A stretch of 32,428 nt of DNA, taken from Hellea sp. GTDB lineage: Bacteria; Pseudomonadota; Alphaproteobacteria; Caulobacterales; Maricaulaceae. The translations under genes were made by a program, and so were the position numbers. Numbering within the stretch: position 1 is the stretch's first letter; the number at the start of each line of letters is the position of its first letter. Location of the stretch: contig JAHDDX010000027.1 of NCBI GenBank assembly GCA_020629135.1, forward strand, positions 1-32,428, in the 5' to 3' direction. Below are positions 15,531 to 24,307 of this stretch, in pieces. The notes under the pieces were generated by a model that saw only the letters and a list, made by a program, of their open reading frames with translations, had not been told where the DNA came from and did not search any database.

Positions 15531-17127
15531 ATTTTCCGTCGACAAATTGATCGCGCAGCGCAAATTTTTGAATTTTTCCTGACCCGGTCAGCGGCCACTC
15601 ATCTATCCAAATCCAGAATGCCGGCGTCTTTTGCGGCGAAATGCGTTCGCGAATAAAAGATTTTAGAGATGCGTCATCCGGTTGATTGCCGGTATTGCTG
15701 CGCATGAAACAGGCAATCTGTTCGCCCCATTTTTCATCTGGAATGCCGACGACCGCAATTTCGGCAATGTCTTGATGCTCAAGTAAAGCATTTTCAATTT
15801 CAACCGGAAAAATATTTTCGCCGCCGCGAATAATCATTTCTTTAACCCGGCCGGTAATTTTTAGGTAGCCGCGACTATCCATGGTGCCCAAATCTCCGGT
15901 CCGCAACCAACCGTCCTTATCAATGGTCTCGGCCGTGGCCTTTGGATTATCGTTATACCCATCCATCACCATATAGCCCCGGGCACAAATTTCGCCCTGT
16001 TCATTCAAGGCGCAATATTCACCTGTTTGCGGGTTTCGAATAGAGACATCCATATGGGGCAGGGGCTGTCCTATAGTTTGGGTCAGGTCTTCCATAGTTT
16101 CAGTACCCCAGACCTGGGTCACAACCGGCGAGGCTTCGGTTTGACCGTAAATGATTTTGACCGGCACGCCGAAAATTTTCTCCGATAGCTTTACCAGTTC
16201 CGGTGGGACCATTGCGCCGCCTGACAAAACACTGCGAACAGAGGTCAAATCGTAATCATCCTTTTGGGCGACTTCAAAAATAGCAACCAACATAGTCGCG
16301 ACCCCGAGCACATATTGAACCTTTTCCCGTTCAATAAGCTTACAAGCGAGAAAGGGATCAAAGGCCGGGGGTAAAAGCATGGTCGCACCAATTTGAATGC
16401 CGCCATTGACCATGACTGAACAACCGGTGGTGTGAAACAAAGGCATCATATTGATAAATAAGTCACCTTCGCGCAGTTCCGCCCGAGACAGGCAGTCGAT
16501 CGAATTTTGAACTAATCCTTTTTGATGTAATAGCGCGCCTTTGGGAAATCCGGTTGTGCCCGATGTATATTGAATTTGGACAATATCGTCTGGAACCGTG
16601 TCTCTTAGAGAACCTTTATTATGCCCGTCAAACAGGGCCTCGGGATCATCAAGGAGAATTTTGTGCGCAATATTTGTATTTCCCGCACAGGCATTCTCAA
16701 CGATTTGACCCAATGGATTTCCACGAACGTTCTTTACAAAATAAATGGCTTCGGCGCCGGATTGTTCCAGCACATATTCAAGCTCTCTTTGCTGGTAGGA
16801 TGGATTGACCGTGACCAGAACCAACCCAGCCATGGCGCTGCCAAGTTCCAACAATACCCACTCTGGAATATTGTGGGCAAAAACGGCGATCCGCGCACCT
16901 CTGTTGTGGCGGGACGCCAAAGCGCGACCAAGTTTTTCACAGTCTGCTAACAGTTCCGCAAAGGTCCAGCTGCGCAAAAAAGCTCCGTCAGCAGAGACTT
17001 CCTGTAAACCGACTAATTCAGGAGTCTTCTCCGCGCGCTCCCGCAAAGCCTCCGCCATGGTTTTGGGCTCAAATACTGTATCGGTTTGAGCCGGGAAGAA
17101 GCTTTCAGTGAGCTGGATTGTATACAT
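15523..17127 (-). CDS. AMP-binding fatty-acyl-CoA synthetase (FadD/ACSM-like)
   Basis: Activates a carboxylic acid, probably a fatty acid, to its CoA thioester through an acyl-AMP. The 534-aa enzyme shows the P-loop YTSGTTGFPKGA, the MMPLFHTTG motif, YGQTEASPV, GWLRTGDLG, the hinge with GRVKEMIIRGGENIFPVEIE, and the C-terminal catalytic lysine region LTGSGKIQKFALRD. The start is ATG 17127, 4 bases past the yaaA stop, so both genes share a transcript. The chain length of the substrate cannot be judged from sequence. Confidence 0.94.
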   Translation of the reverse strand: MYTIQLTESFFPAQTDTVFEPKTMAEALRERAEKTPELVGLQEVSADGAFLRSWTFAELLADCEKLGRALASRHNRGARIAVFAHNIPEWVLLELGSAMAGLVLVTVNPSYQQRELEYVLEQSGAEAIYFVKNVRGNPLGQIVENACAGNTNIAHKILLDDPEALFDGHNKGSLRDTVPDDIVQIQYTSGTTGFPKGALLHQKGLVQNSIDCLSRAELREGDLFINMMPLFHTTGCSVMVNGGIQIGATMLLPPAFDPFLACKLIEREKVQYVLGVATMLVAIFEVAQKDDYDLTSVRSVLSGGAMVPPELVKLSEKIFGVPVKIIYGQTEASPVVTQVWGTETMEDLTQTIGQPLPHMDVSIRNPQTGEYCALNEQGEICARGYMVMDGYNDNPKATAETIDKDGWLRTGDLGTMDSRGYLKITGRVKEMIIRGGENIFPVEIENALLEHQDIAEIAVVGIPDEKWGEQIACFMRSNTGNQPDDASLKSFIRERISPQKTPAFWIWIDEWPLTGSGKIQKFALRDQFVDGKFN

Positions 17128-17131
17128 ATGG

Positions 17132-17917
17132 CTACTTTTTAGGTGGGGGTTGTTTCCGGGAAAAAACTAAATGGTCATCGGTCGATTGTTTCAAGTCAAT
17201 TTTATAACCATCAAGATTAAAGTCTTTCAGTCCGTCGGCGCGATCAACACGGTTTTGCACAATCCAGCGGGTCATTAATCCGCGGCCAAATTTGGCGTAA
17301 TACATCAGATTGCGAGCTTTGCCGTCTTTGACGTTTAAGAACTTGGCCGTGATAATCTTGCGGCCCAGTGTCTTTTGATCAACCGCTTTGAAATACTCAT
17401 TGCTGGCCAGGTTCATAATGGTACCGTCATCATGGTCGTGCATATGATCGTTCAAAGTCTGGGCTATTGAAGTACCCCAAAAATCGTATAGGGACTTACC
17501 ACGTTTGGTCGCGAGTTTCGTCCCCATTTCGAGGCGATAGGGCTGAATTGCATCAAGCGGACGTAAAACGCCATATAATCCTGAGAGAATTCGAACATGA
17601 TCCTGTGCATAAACAAGATCGTCATCAGATAAGGATTTGGCTTCAAGCCCCCAATAGACGTCTCCGTCAAAGGCGAGCCCTGCCGGTTTTGAAGAATTGC
17701 TCTGCCCGTCAAGGTTAAAGGTCTTGAACCGTTCTGCGTTCAGCTCGGCCAGCTTGTCACTGATATGCATCAGCTTTTTAAGGTCATTTGCAGACTGAGT
17801 TTTGGCCACTTTGGCCAGCTCTCGAATGTCGGATTGCATTTCAGGTTGGGTAGCGGACAGGCCCGTAGAGGCCGGATCCATATTCATTTTTTTCGCAGGG
17901 GAAAGTAAGGTCAACAT
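17132..17917 (-). CDS. yaaA: Peroxide stress protein YaaA (DUF328/UPF0246)
   Basis: YaaA limits intracellular iron and protects DNA under peroxide stress in E. coli, and has a DNA-binding-like fold. The 261-aa protein begins MLTLLSPAKKMNMD, matching the family opening, and shows FDGDVYWGLEAKSL, RILSGLYGVLRPLDAIQPYR, MGTKL, LASNEYFKAVD and the late KFGRGLMTRWIVQ. A strong AGGAGG (17926-17931) lies 8 bases from this ATG but only 2 bases from an earlier in-frame ATG at 17923, so I take the later one. It leads into the acyl-CoA synthetase. Confidence 0.93.
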   Translation of the reverse strand: MLTLLSPAKKMNMDPASTGLSATQPEMQSDIRELAKVAKTQSANDLKKLMHISDKLAELNAERFKTFNLDGQSNSSKPAGLAFDGDVYWGLEAKSLSDDDLVYAQDHVRILSGLYGVLRPLDAIQPYRLEMGTKLATKRGKSLYDFWGTSIAQTLNDHMHDHDDGTIMNLASNEYFKAVDQKTLGRKIITAKFLNVKDGKARNLMYYAKFGRGLMTRWIVQNRVDRADGLKDFNLDGYKIDLKQSTDDHLVFSRKQPPPKK

Positions 17918-18015
17918 AATCATCTCCTCCTAACATCGACCGGGGAATTCCGATCTGTATGCGTGGGTAGACGTCTTAGCTAGGAGTAAGAGGGGACGAT
18001 GTCAAAGGAAATTGA

Positions 18016-18147
18016 TTATTTGAAGATCACAGATGTGAGAGGCGCGTGTGACTCCATAGACTGACCATTGGCTTGGGCTGGCGCCAAGGTGCATAGGGCC
18101 AAAAGAATTCCGCCCATAATCCATTTCGTCATTCGGTTTTTCTTCAC
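18016..18147 (-). CDS. Tiny secreted peptide, unknown
   Basis: A 43-aa frame from GTG 18147 (or 38 aa from ATG 18132), whose first part is a textbook Sec signal: basic MKKNRMTKW, hydrophobic IMGGILLALCTLAPAQA, leaving about 17 mature residues (NGQSMESHAPLTSVIFK). I know no family. The 388-base stretch between yaaA and the Mpo1-like gene holds only this frame and the palindrome at 18246-18257, which lies upstream of it. GGTGGGAT upstream could serve as ribosome site. Reality as a gene is moderately supported, mainly by the signal peptide. Confidence 0.45.
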   Translation of the reverse strand: MKKNRMTKWIMGGILLALCTLAPAQANGQSMESHAPLTSVIFK

Positions 18148-18245
18148 GAGATCCCACCCTTTATGATTTTACTTTTTAGCAGTGCTAATAGAAAAAGCAA
18201 ATAAAATCTTAATGTTAGCCTAGCCAACATAGATGGGTCCCTCCG

Positions 18246-18257
18246 TGATCTAGATCA
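18246..18257. promoter_or_regulatory. FNR/CRP-like palindrome
   Basis: TGATCTAGATCA is a perfect 12-bp palindrome containing the TGAT-N4-ATCA core of FNR/CRP-family sites (full FNR consensus TTGAT-N4-ATCAA; here the outer bases are G and T). It lies 99 bases before the secreted-peptide start and 50 bases after the end of the Mpo1-like gene. Confidence 0.4.
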
Positions 18258-18306
18258 TGGACTAGGAATGTGACCGAATTGTGGAGGACGTAAAATTTAG
18301 TTTATT

Positions 18307-18651
18307 TTACTTGATGCCGGCGGCCTTGAGCTGGGCAGGTAATCGACCACTCAACCAGCTGAAATACATTTTATAATCGCCGATCAAAGACCAGAGCGGA
18401 TAAGTAAATGTAGCAGGTCGGTTCTTTTCGACAAAGAAATGGGCTACCCAGGCAAACCCATAACCGACAAATGGCAAAGCGAGCAATATCCAGGGATTGA
18501 GGAAAATTCCCGCTAATAAGATCGGGAATGTAAACGTCGTGCCTATATAATGGAGCGCGCGGCACCTCGGATCGGCATGTTCGGACAGATAATATGGATA
18601 AAAAGCGTCAAAGCTTTCAAAGCGTTTTAAATTGGAAGAATTTTCAGTCAT
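18307..18651 (-). CDS. Mpo1-like / DUF962 membrane protein
   Basis: A 114-aa protein with two to three helices and the DUF962 pattern: FYPYYLSEHADPRCRALHYI with conserved histidines, then GTTFTFP, and VAHFFVEKNRPATFTYPLWS. Yeast Mpo1 of this family is an Fe-dependent dioxygenase acting on 2-hydroxy fatty acids; the histidines here fit metal binding, but the bacterial role is unknown. Start at ATG 18651 is 18 bases past the FAD oxidoreductase stop, so it is the last gene of the yceI-sua5-FAD operon. No clear T-run terminator follows. Confidence 0.88.
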   Translation of the reverse strand: MTENSSNLKRFESFDAFYPYYLSEHADPRCRALHYIGTTFTFPILLAGIFLNPWILLALPFVGYGFAWVAHFFVEKNRPATFTYPLWSLIGDYKMYFSWLSGRLPAQLKAAGIK

Positions 18652-18669
18652 ATGGGTCTCCGCAAAACC

Positions 18670-20058
18670 TTATATCATAACCCGTGGATTCATCAAATTG
18701 GTTGGGTCCAAGGCGGATTTGATTTGACGGAGTAAGGCCATTTTCACTGGATCAGCGCGATTGGCCAGATCCTCCCGTTTCATAATTCCAATGCCATGTT
18801 CTGCAGAAATCGACCCACCGAGATTGTCGACAATGTCAAAGACACAATCGCTCAAATCTTTCCAGCGAGAGAGAAATTCGGCCTTATCCGCGCCGATTGG
18901 CTGGGCGATATTGTAATGAATATTGCCATCTCCCAAATGACCGAAACCGACAGGTCGGCAATTCGGGACAATTTTCAGTACGGCAGTGTCGGCGATGTCA
19001 AAAAAATTAGGAATGAGATCAAGCGGTATGGTTATGTCCAGTTTGACCGAGCCGCCACTATGCTTTTGAGCTGCCGACATATGTTCGCGTAATGCTAAAA
19101 GTTCAGCGGCCTGCGTCCCATTTTGAGCAATAACGGCATCCTCAATCAAACTCCGATCCAATGCGTCGGCTAATTTTGTCTCCGCCAGCGATTGTCCCTC
19201 AGCTTCGGTTTCAACCTCCCAATCCATCAACACATACCAGGCATGGTCCTGCACAAACGGATTTGATTGGCCGGGAATATATGTTGTAACCAGATCCAGT
19301 CCGATTTTCGGGATGACTTCAAACATGGCGAGGCTATCGCCAGACCGGCAGTGATCTAATAATTTCAAAGCGTCAGCAACAGATCGAAGGCCTACCATGA
19401 CCCGTTGGATATGTCCGGGCCTGGGGGAGAGTTTTAGACTCGCTGCTGTGATGATGCCCAATGTGCCTTCGGCGCCCAGGAACAGGCGCGATAAGTCATA
19501 TCCGGTATTGTCTTTTCTGAGGCTGGTCAGACCGTTATAAACATCGCCATTTGCCAAAACCGCCTCAACCCCGAAAACCAGATCTTTGGTGGTGCCATAT
19601 TTTAACACATGAACGCCGCCCGCATTGGTGGATAAATTGCCGCCTATAGTGCAACTGCCTTCTGAGGCCAATGAAAGTGGAAATTTTCGGTTCACACTTT
19701 CCGCCGAGTCTTGGACCGATTGTAAGGTGGCCCCTGACTCCACGACGAGTGCATTGGTGACGGGATTTATGTCCCGGATTTTGTTTAAACGCCTTGTAGA
19801 TAATAAGACTTCGCCCTGCGGAATTTGGCCTCCAACGAGGCCTGTATTGCCCCCTTGCGGCACAATTTTTAGCTCGTTTTCCCGGCATAAATTGACACAT
19901 TGGACGACATCTTCAGTTGAGCCGGGCATTAACATGATTGGCGTTTGACCTTGATATTTATCCCGCCATTCGACCAGCCAAGGCGCAATGATATCCGGAT
20001 CATCCGTCCAGCATTGACGGGGCAGATGTTCCTTCAGTTTTGCGATGTTATCCGTCAT
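18670..20058 (-). CDS. FAD-binding oxidoreductase (GlcD/D-2-hydroxyglutarate dehydrogenase-like)
   Basis: A 462-aa flavoenzyme with an N-terminal PCMH FAD domain (IVPQGGNTGLVGGQIP, then LSLASEGSCTIGGNLSTNAG and FLGAEGTLGIITAASLKL) and a C-terminal FAD-oxidase domain (VGFGHLGDGNIHYNIAQP, SAEHGIGIMKRE). These C-terminal motifs are typical of D-lactate, glycolate and D-2-hydroxyglutarate dehydrogenases. The exact substrate is not settled by sequence; D-2-hydroxyglutarate is a good candidate. It lies 8 bases after the Sua5 stop. Confidence 0.92.
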   Translation of the reverse strand: MTDNIAKLKEHLPRQCWTDDPDIIAPWLVEWRDKYQGQTPIMLMPGSTEDVVQCVNLCRENELKIVPQGGNTGLVGGQIPQGEVLLSTRRLNKIRDINPVTNALVVESGATLQSVQDSAESVNRKFPLSLASEGSCTIGGNLSTNAGGVHVLKYGTTKDLVFGVEAVLANGDVYNGLTSLRKDNTGYDLSRLFLGAEGTLGIITAASLKLSPRPGHIQRVMVGLRSVADALKLLDHCRSGDSLAMFEVIPKIGLDLVTTYIPGQSNPFVQDHAWYVLMDWEVETEAEGQSLAETKLADALDRSLIEDAVIAQNGTQAAELLALREHMSAAQKHSGGSVKLDITIPLDLIPNFFDIADTAVLKIVPNCRPVGFGHLGDGNIHYNIAQPIGADKAEFLSRWKDLSDCVFDIVDNLGGSISAEHGIGIMKREDLANRADPVKMALLRQIKSALDPTNLMNPRVMI

Positions 20059-20066
20059 AGAATTAT

Positions 20067-21014
20067 CTAGCGGTCTGCAGCGGCCCGTTGCAAGCGATCA
20101 TTAATCGCCTCACCCAAGCCTTCTTGCGGGATAGGAGCGATCGCTATGGTTTTAACTTTGTCCAAGGCTCTTAGGCAGGCATAGAGATTTTGCGCGGCTT
20201 CAGATAAATTTCCGGTTTCCGACAAATTCATATCGGCAACAATTTCAGTGGGTCCAAAGGCCAGATAGGCTTCGCCCGGGCGCTTTTCTGTTGCATTCAA
20301 GCGAACGGCGGCTTTAGGGGCGTAATGACTTTTGAGCATGCCCGGCGCGGAGGGCGCCGCCGATTGCTCAGGCAATCGCAAATCTGAAATAAAGGGAACA
20401 AAATCTGTTGTCGGCGTAGACCCGGGTCGTAGAAGTTTGGCGTGATCAGAATAAATGCGAAGGACGGTGGATTCAATGCCGCCGGGACAGGGGCCGCCGT
20501 CAATGATCAGATCAACAACATCGCCAAGATCATCAAATACATGTTGCGCCGTTGTCGGGCTGACATGACCTGATCGATTGGCACTGGGCATAACCAAAGG
20601 GCCCGCAAAGCCAAGTTTAGTGAACTCGCTGGTCCATTCAACCTTTGGACAACGTAACGCTATGGTGCTCAGCCCGGCCAAAGCGGTTTTGCTGATATCA
20701 ATGTCATTTTGCTGGTTCAAAACCAGCGTGAGTGGTCCAGGCCAAAAATTGTGTGAAAGGCGTTTGAACAAAGTTTTGTTGGGCGGCATTCCGTATCTGT
20801 CCGCCATTTCAGGTTCAAAAATATGGACGATAAGCGGATTGAGTGCGGGTCGGCCTTTGGCGGCATATACTTTTTTGACAGCCTCATCATCGGTTGCGAG
20901 CGCCGCCAAACCGTAGACAGTCTCTGTCGGCAGGGCGACCAATCCGCCCGCCTGCAAAATTTTGACGGCCTTCCTATAGGAGTCCGGCCCGGATTTTAGG
21001 ATGTCAGCAGGCAT
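20067..21014 (-). CDS. L-threonylcarbamoyladenylate synthase, Sua5 type
   Basis: Makes threonylcarbamoyl-AMP from threonine, bicarbonate and ATP for tRNA t6A37. The 315-aa length shows the long Sua5 form (YrdC domain plus C-terminal Sua5 domain). Features include ALPTETVYGLAA, the KGRPALNPLIVH stretch with the conserved K-x-R, TIALRCPK, PSANRSGHVSPT, and the linker APGMLKSHYAPKA. It shares one base with the upstream YceI gene stop (TAATG). Identification is firm. Confidence 0.95.
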   Translation of the reverse strand: MPADILKSGPDSYRKAVKILQAGGLVALPTETVYGLAALATDDEAVKKVYAAKGRPALNPLIVHIFEPEMADRYGMPPNKTLFKRLSHNFWPGPLTLVLNQQNDIDISKTALAGLSTIALRCPKVEWTSEFTKLGFAGPLVMPSANRSGHVSPTTAQHVFDDLGDVVDLIIDGGPCPGGIESTVLRIYSDHAKLLRPGSTPTTDFVPFISDLRLPEQSAAPSAPGMLKSHYAPKAAVRLNATEKRPGEAYLAFGPTEIVADMNLSETGNLSEAAQNLYACLRALDKVKTIAIAPIPQEGLGEAINDRLQRAAADR

Positions 21015-21622
21015 TAGTTTTGCGCTTCGTTGAACTCAGTTTCGATTTTTAATGTTACGGTTTCGCCAATGCCGAAATTTTTGAGCTTTGTTAAGCCCCA
21101 ATCTGAGCGGTTGAGTGAAGCGGTGGCGGAAAATCCGAGCGTTTCGCCCTTATGTCCGAATGATTTTCCTGCGCCGTTAAAAGTGACATCCAAAGTAACC
21201 GGATGGGTTTGTCCGCGAAATGTCAGGTCACCTGTAACTTGGCCGGATTGATCATCCAGCATCACGATATTTGTAGAACGATAACGGATAATCGGATGTT
21301 CTTTTGCGTCGAAATACCCTTTGTCAAAAGCAATGGTTTTATCGAAATCCGGCAATCCGGTGCTTACGCTGGCGGCTTCGACGTAAATATCTATCTGACT
21401 GCGTTCAGGCATGTTTCCGTCGAAGTTTAAAGTGCCAGTTACTTTGTCAAACCGGGCTGAATAATTTGACAGTCCGACATGACTAACTGACCAAATCACG
21501 CTGGTATGTTCTGGATCAAGGACGTAATTGCCGTCTAATTGCGGCGATGGCGCAAGGTCAGGAGCTGTATAGCAAGCTGAAAGCAGGATTGCGGCCGAAA
21601 TTATGATTGATTGACGAAGCAT
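21014..21622 (-). CDS. YceI family lipoprotein
   Basis: A 202-aa secreted protein with a lipoprotein signal (MLRQSIIISAAILLSACYTA, lipobox cysteine C17). The mature part has the YceI beta-barrel pattern: YVLDPEHTSVIWSVSHVGLS, DKVTGTLNFDG, the later GDLTFRGQTHPVTLDVTFNG and LNRSDWGLTK. YceI proteins bind isoprenoid or polyprenyl molecules in the periplasm. The gene is divergent from lepB across 113 bases and starts the operon with Sua5, the FAD enzyme and the Mpo1-like protein. Confidence 0.93.
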   Translation of the reverse strand: MLRQSIIISAAILLSACYTAPDLAPSPQLDGNYVLDPEHTSVIWSVSHVGLSNYSARFDKVTGTLNFDGNMPERSQIDIYVEAASVSTGLPDFDKTIAFDKGYFDAKEHPIIRYRSTNIVMLDDQSGQVTGDLTFRGQTHPVTLDVTFNGAGKSFGHKGETLGFSATASLNRSDWGLTKLKNFGIGETVTLKIETEFNEAQN

Positions 21623-21735
21623 AGGGAGTTCTTAAGCCTTCAATGCGCAAAAAACCACACACAGCTTGGTGAAATTTAATCTCTTGGCGTGCGGCATTCC
21701 CTTGATTAAACAGCGCGCAAAGGACAATAGGACGT

Positions 21736-22527
21736 ATGACAGAGACTCAATCAGAATCGCCCGAGACTGCTGAAACGGTTGAAAAAACCGAAAAAAAGCG
21801 TGATTGGCATAAAATTGTAAAATCAGAGGCCAAATTCTTTTCTGGCCTTTTGCTGTTTTTGCTTGTTTTTTACACGACAATCTTTGGACATTTTAAGATC
21901 CCCAGCGAGAGTATGCAGCCAACGCTGGAAGTCGGTGATCATCTTTATGTCTCAAAATTTGCCTATGGATACTCCAAGCATTCTATTCCGTTAAATCTGC
22001 ATAAACTTCCATTTTTGGGGGACGGGAAATTTTTCTCCAAAGTTCCTAATCGCGGCGACGTTGCTGTGTTTCGAAATCCACGTTCTGAGCTTGTCATGAT
22101 AAAACGGGTAATTGGATTACCTGGCGATGAGATTTCGGTGCGCAAAGGACAATTTTATTTGAACGGAGAACTGATTAAGCGTGATCTTCAAGACACCTTT
22201 CTATACCGCGAACATTTAGGGCGTGTGGTCAAGGTGCGAGCCTATAAAGAGCAATGGCCGGGAGAAAAAGATCCTCATATTATTTATGAGCAAACGGATC
22301 AGGGGCCGCTGGATAATGTGGGGCCGTTTATCGTGCCTGAAGGGACCGTGTTTTTCATGGGTGATAATCGAGACAATTCCATTGACAGCCGGGCAACATC
22401 CGGGCCGGGGCTGGTGCCGCTTGAATATTTGATAGGTCGGGCTGATTTGATGATGTTTTCTTTTAAGCGTTGCGACAAGGAAGAGGGCCTTTACTGTCCG
22501 CCAATTCGTTTTATGAAACCGCTCTAA
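21736..22527 (+). CDS. lepB: Signal peptidase I
   Basis: Cleaves signal peptides from exported proteins at the outer face of the inner membrane. The 263-aa protein has one N-terminal helix (about 34-50), then the catalytic serine S59 in IPSESMQPTLEVGD, the general-base lysine K123 in ELVMIKRVIGLPGDEI, and the late motif GDNRDNSIDSR. The N-terminal tail is unusually rich in T and E. It starts the plus-strand run leading to dxs. It would process the many secreted proteins of this window. Confidence 0.97.
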   Translation: MTETQSESPETAETVEKTEKKRDWHKIVKSEAKFFSGLLLFLLVFYTTIFGHFKIPSESMQPTLEVGDHLYVSKFAYGYSKHSIPLNLHKLPFLGDGKFFSKVPNRGDVAVFRNPRSELVMIKRVIGLPGDEISVRKGQFYLNGELIKRDLQDTFLYREHLGRVVKVRAYKEQWPGEKDPHIIYEQTDQGPLDNVGPFIVPEGTVFFMGDNRDNSIDSRATSGPGLVPLEYLIGRADLMMFSFKRCDKEEGLYCPPIRFMKPL

Positions 22528-22568
22528 AAAGCTGGACTTCACTCTAATTTTGCGCTCAATAGCGCCCT

Positions 22569-23147
22569 ATGTCGACAGATCAGATTGTCATAATCCGGCA
22601 CGGTAAGCCGGCATTGTCTCGGCGCGTGCGCTTGGACTGGCGTGGCTATCGCGAATGGTGGAAACAATATGATGCTGGCGGATTGGCACCGGATCAAAAA
22701 ATCCCGGCCAAAGTTAAAAAAGACGCGGCCGAAGCTGATATTGTCTTATCGAGCCCTCTAAAGCGCGCGGTTGAGTCGGCAGAGTTAGCCCGAGGCGCTC
22801 CACCCGACCGCACAGATAATCGTCTGGTTGAAGCGGCATTGCCGCCCCCGCATTTGGGCCCGCTCAAATTCAGGCCAAAAACCTGGGGGACGTATTCCCG
22901 TGTGTTCTGGTATTTCGGATGGTCTGATGGCATGGAAACCCATAGTGAGGCGCGCCAACGGGCCAATGAAATGGCAGAAATTCTGGCTCAAGAAGCCGCG
23001 GGCGGAAAATTAGTCTTTGTTGCAGCGCATGGATGGTTTAATCGCATGCTCAAAGGATCTCTGAAAAAACAGGGATGGAAATGTGTGAAACAAAATGGCG
23101 ATCTGCATTGGAGCCGCCGTCGGTTCGTCCGACCCACACAAGAATAG
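22569..23147 (+). CDS. Histidine phosphatase family protein
   Basis: A 192-aa phosphoglycerate-mutase-like fold protein with the intact RHG motif (IVIIRHGKPAL, H11), SSPLKRAVESAELA with the second arginine, and VFVAAHGWFNRML with the second histidine. A stretch rich in W and Y (WRGYREWWKQYD) follows the first motif. It is a different type from the variant histidine phosphatase at 5847. It lies between lepB and xseB in one direction; a role in their pathways is not evident and the substrate is unknown. Confidence 0.87.
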   Translation: MSTDQIVIIRHGKPALSRRVRLDWRGYREWWKQYDAGGLAPDQKIPAKVKKDAAEADIVLSSPLKRAVESAELARGAPPDRTDNRLVEAALPPPHLGPLKFRPKTWGTYSRVFWYFGWSDGMETHSEARQRANEMAEILAQEAAGGKLVFVAAHGWFNRMLKGSLKKQGWKCVKQNGDLHWSRRRFVRPTQE

Positions 23148-23159
23148 ATGAGGTGAACC

Positions 23160-23399
23160 ATGGCCGATACAGCCATTGAAAAAATGAGTTTTGAAGACGC
23201 CTTGAAAGAGCTGGAATCCATCGTCGAAAAGCTCGAGCGGGGCGATGCGCCTCTGGAAGAAAGCATCACGATTTACCAGCGCGGTGCGGCGTTAAAAGCC
23301 CATTGCGAAGGCAAATTGAAAGCGGCCCAGCTCAAGGTTGAAAAAATCGTCCTCAAATCAAACGGCGAAGCGGATACGGAACCCTTCGACACTGAATAG
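23160..23399 (+). CDS. xseB: Exodeoxyribonuclease VII small subunit
   Basis: Accessory subunit of the single-strand DNA exonuclease VII. The 79-aa length is normal, and it carries the family core [20 protein letters not shown] followed by [19 protein letters not shown], predicted as a helical hairpin. ATG 23160 has GAGGTGAA upstream. The large subunit xseA is not in this window. It is followed 4 bases later by ispA, a common alphaproteobacterial order. Confidence 0.95.
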   Translation: MADTAIEKMSFEDALKELESIVEKLERGDAPLEESITIYQRGAALKAHCEGKLKAAQLKVEKIVLKSNGEADTEPFDTE

Positions 23400-23403
23400 A
23401 CCC

Positions 23404-24288
23404 ATGTCCCGGACTTTCAAATCCGCGCTGAGTACATGTCAGGCACAGATCGAAACTGAACTGGACCGGGTCCTGCCGCCTGCGCGCGGAGGTCAGGCCA
23501 AAGTTCAAGACGCTATGCGTTATGCCGCGCTGGGCGGGGGCAAGCGTCTGCGTCCATTTTTGCTCTTAGAGTCTGTTCGGCTGTTCAGGGATTTGCGTCC
23601 CGAGGACTGGCAGGCCGCCTGCGCCTTGGAATGTGTACATGTCTATTCTTTGGTGCATGATGATCTGCCCTGTATGGATGATGACGATCTGCGCCGCGGC
23701 AAGCCCACCGTCCACAAAGCGTTTAATGAGGCCCTGGCGGTACTTGCCGGTGACGCGCTCCTGACCCAGGCCTTTGAGATCCTGGGCAGTATGGATGCGG
23801 AGGATGAGATCAAAATAAAACTGATCTCGGGCCTGGCCAAAGCCTCGGGAACCCTGGGCATGATTGGCGGGCAGGTCATTGATATCAGTGTCGAAGAGCA
23901 TTCCCGGGACGAAGCCTTGATCACTGAGCTGCAGGCCTTGAAGACCGGTGCTCTGATTTCTTATGCGGTCGAAGCTGGTGCCCTATTGGGCCACGCGGTG
24001 CCGGATCAGCGAGAAAATCTCGCCGCCTATGCCCGCGATTTGGGTCTGATGTTTCAAATTACAGACGACATTCTGGACGTCGAAGGCGACGCGGATCTGA
24101 TGGGAAAGGCCACCCGAAAGGACGAAAACCTCGGAAAAGCCACCTTTGTGTCAATATTGGGCCTTGAAGGCGCGAAAGAAAAAGCCCGAAAACTTGGAAT
24201 AAGGGCAAAAAGTCGCCTTGAAGGCTTTGGTAAACGTGCCAATATTCTGTTGGAAACAGTTGATTTTGTGCTAGAGCGCCGCAATTAG
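23404..24288 (+). CDS. ispA: Farnesyl diphosphate synthase
   Basis: Condenses isopentenyl and dimethylallyl/geranyl diphosphate to farnesyl diphosphate. From ATG 23404 the protein is 294 aa, the usual length; a longer frame from 23338 would overlap xseB for 62 bases and is not favoured. Motifs are GGGKRLRPFLLLE, the first aspartate-rich motif DDLPCMD (D86, D87, D92) in HDDLPCMDDDDLRRGKPT, and the second DDILD at 221-225 (FQITDDILDVEGD). Product chain length of C15 is the family expectation. It feeds heme a, quinones and undecaprenyl phosphate. Confidence 0.94.
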   Translation: MSRTFKSALSTCQAQIETELDRVLPPARGGQAKVQDAMRYAALGGGKRLRPFLLLESVRLFRDLRPEDWQAACALECVHVYSLVHDDLPCMDDDDLRRGKPTVHKAFNEALAVLAGDALLTQAFEILGSMDAEDEIKIKLISGLAKASGTLGMIGGQVIDISVEEHSRDEALITELQALKTGALISYAVEAGALLGHAVPDQRENLAAYARDLGLMFQITDDILDVEGDADLMGKATRKDENLGKATFVSILGLEGAKEKARKLGIRAKSRLEGFGKRANILLETVDFVLERRN

Positions 24289-24307
24289 CGCGCCGACGCA
24301 ATAAGAG

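Noticed and set aside
23338..23403. Longer ispA start overlapping xseB
   Set aside because: It would add 22 atypical residues inside xseB; ATG 23404 gives the usual family length.
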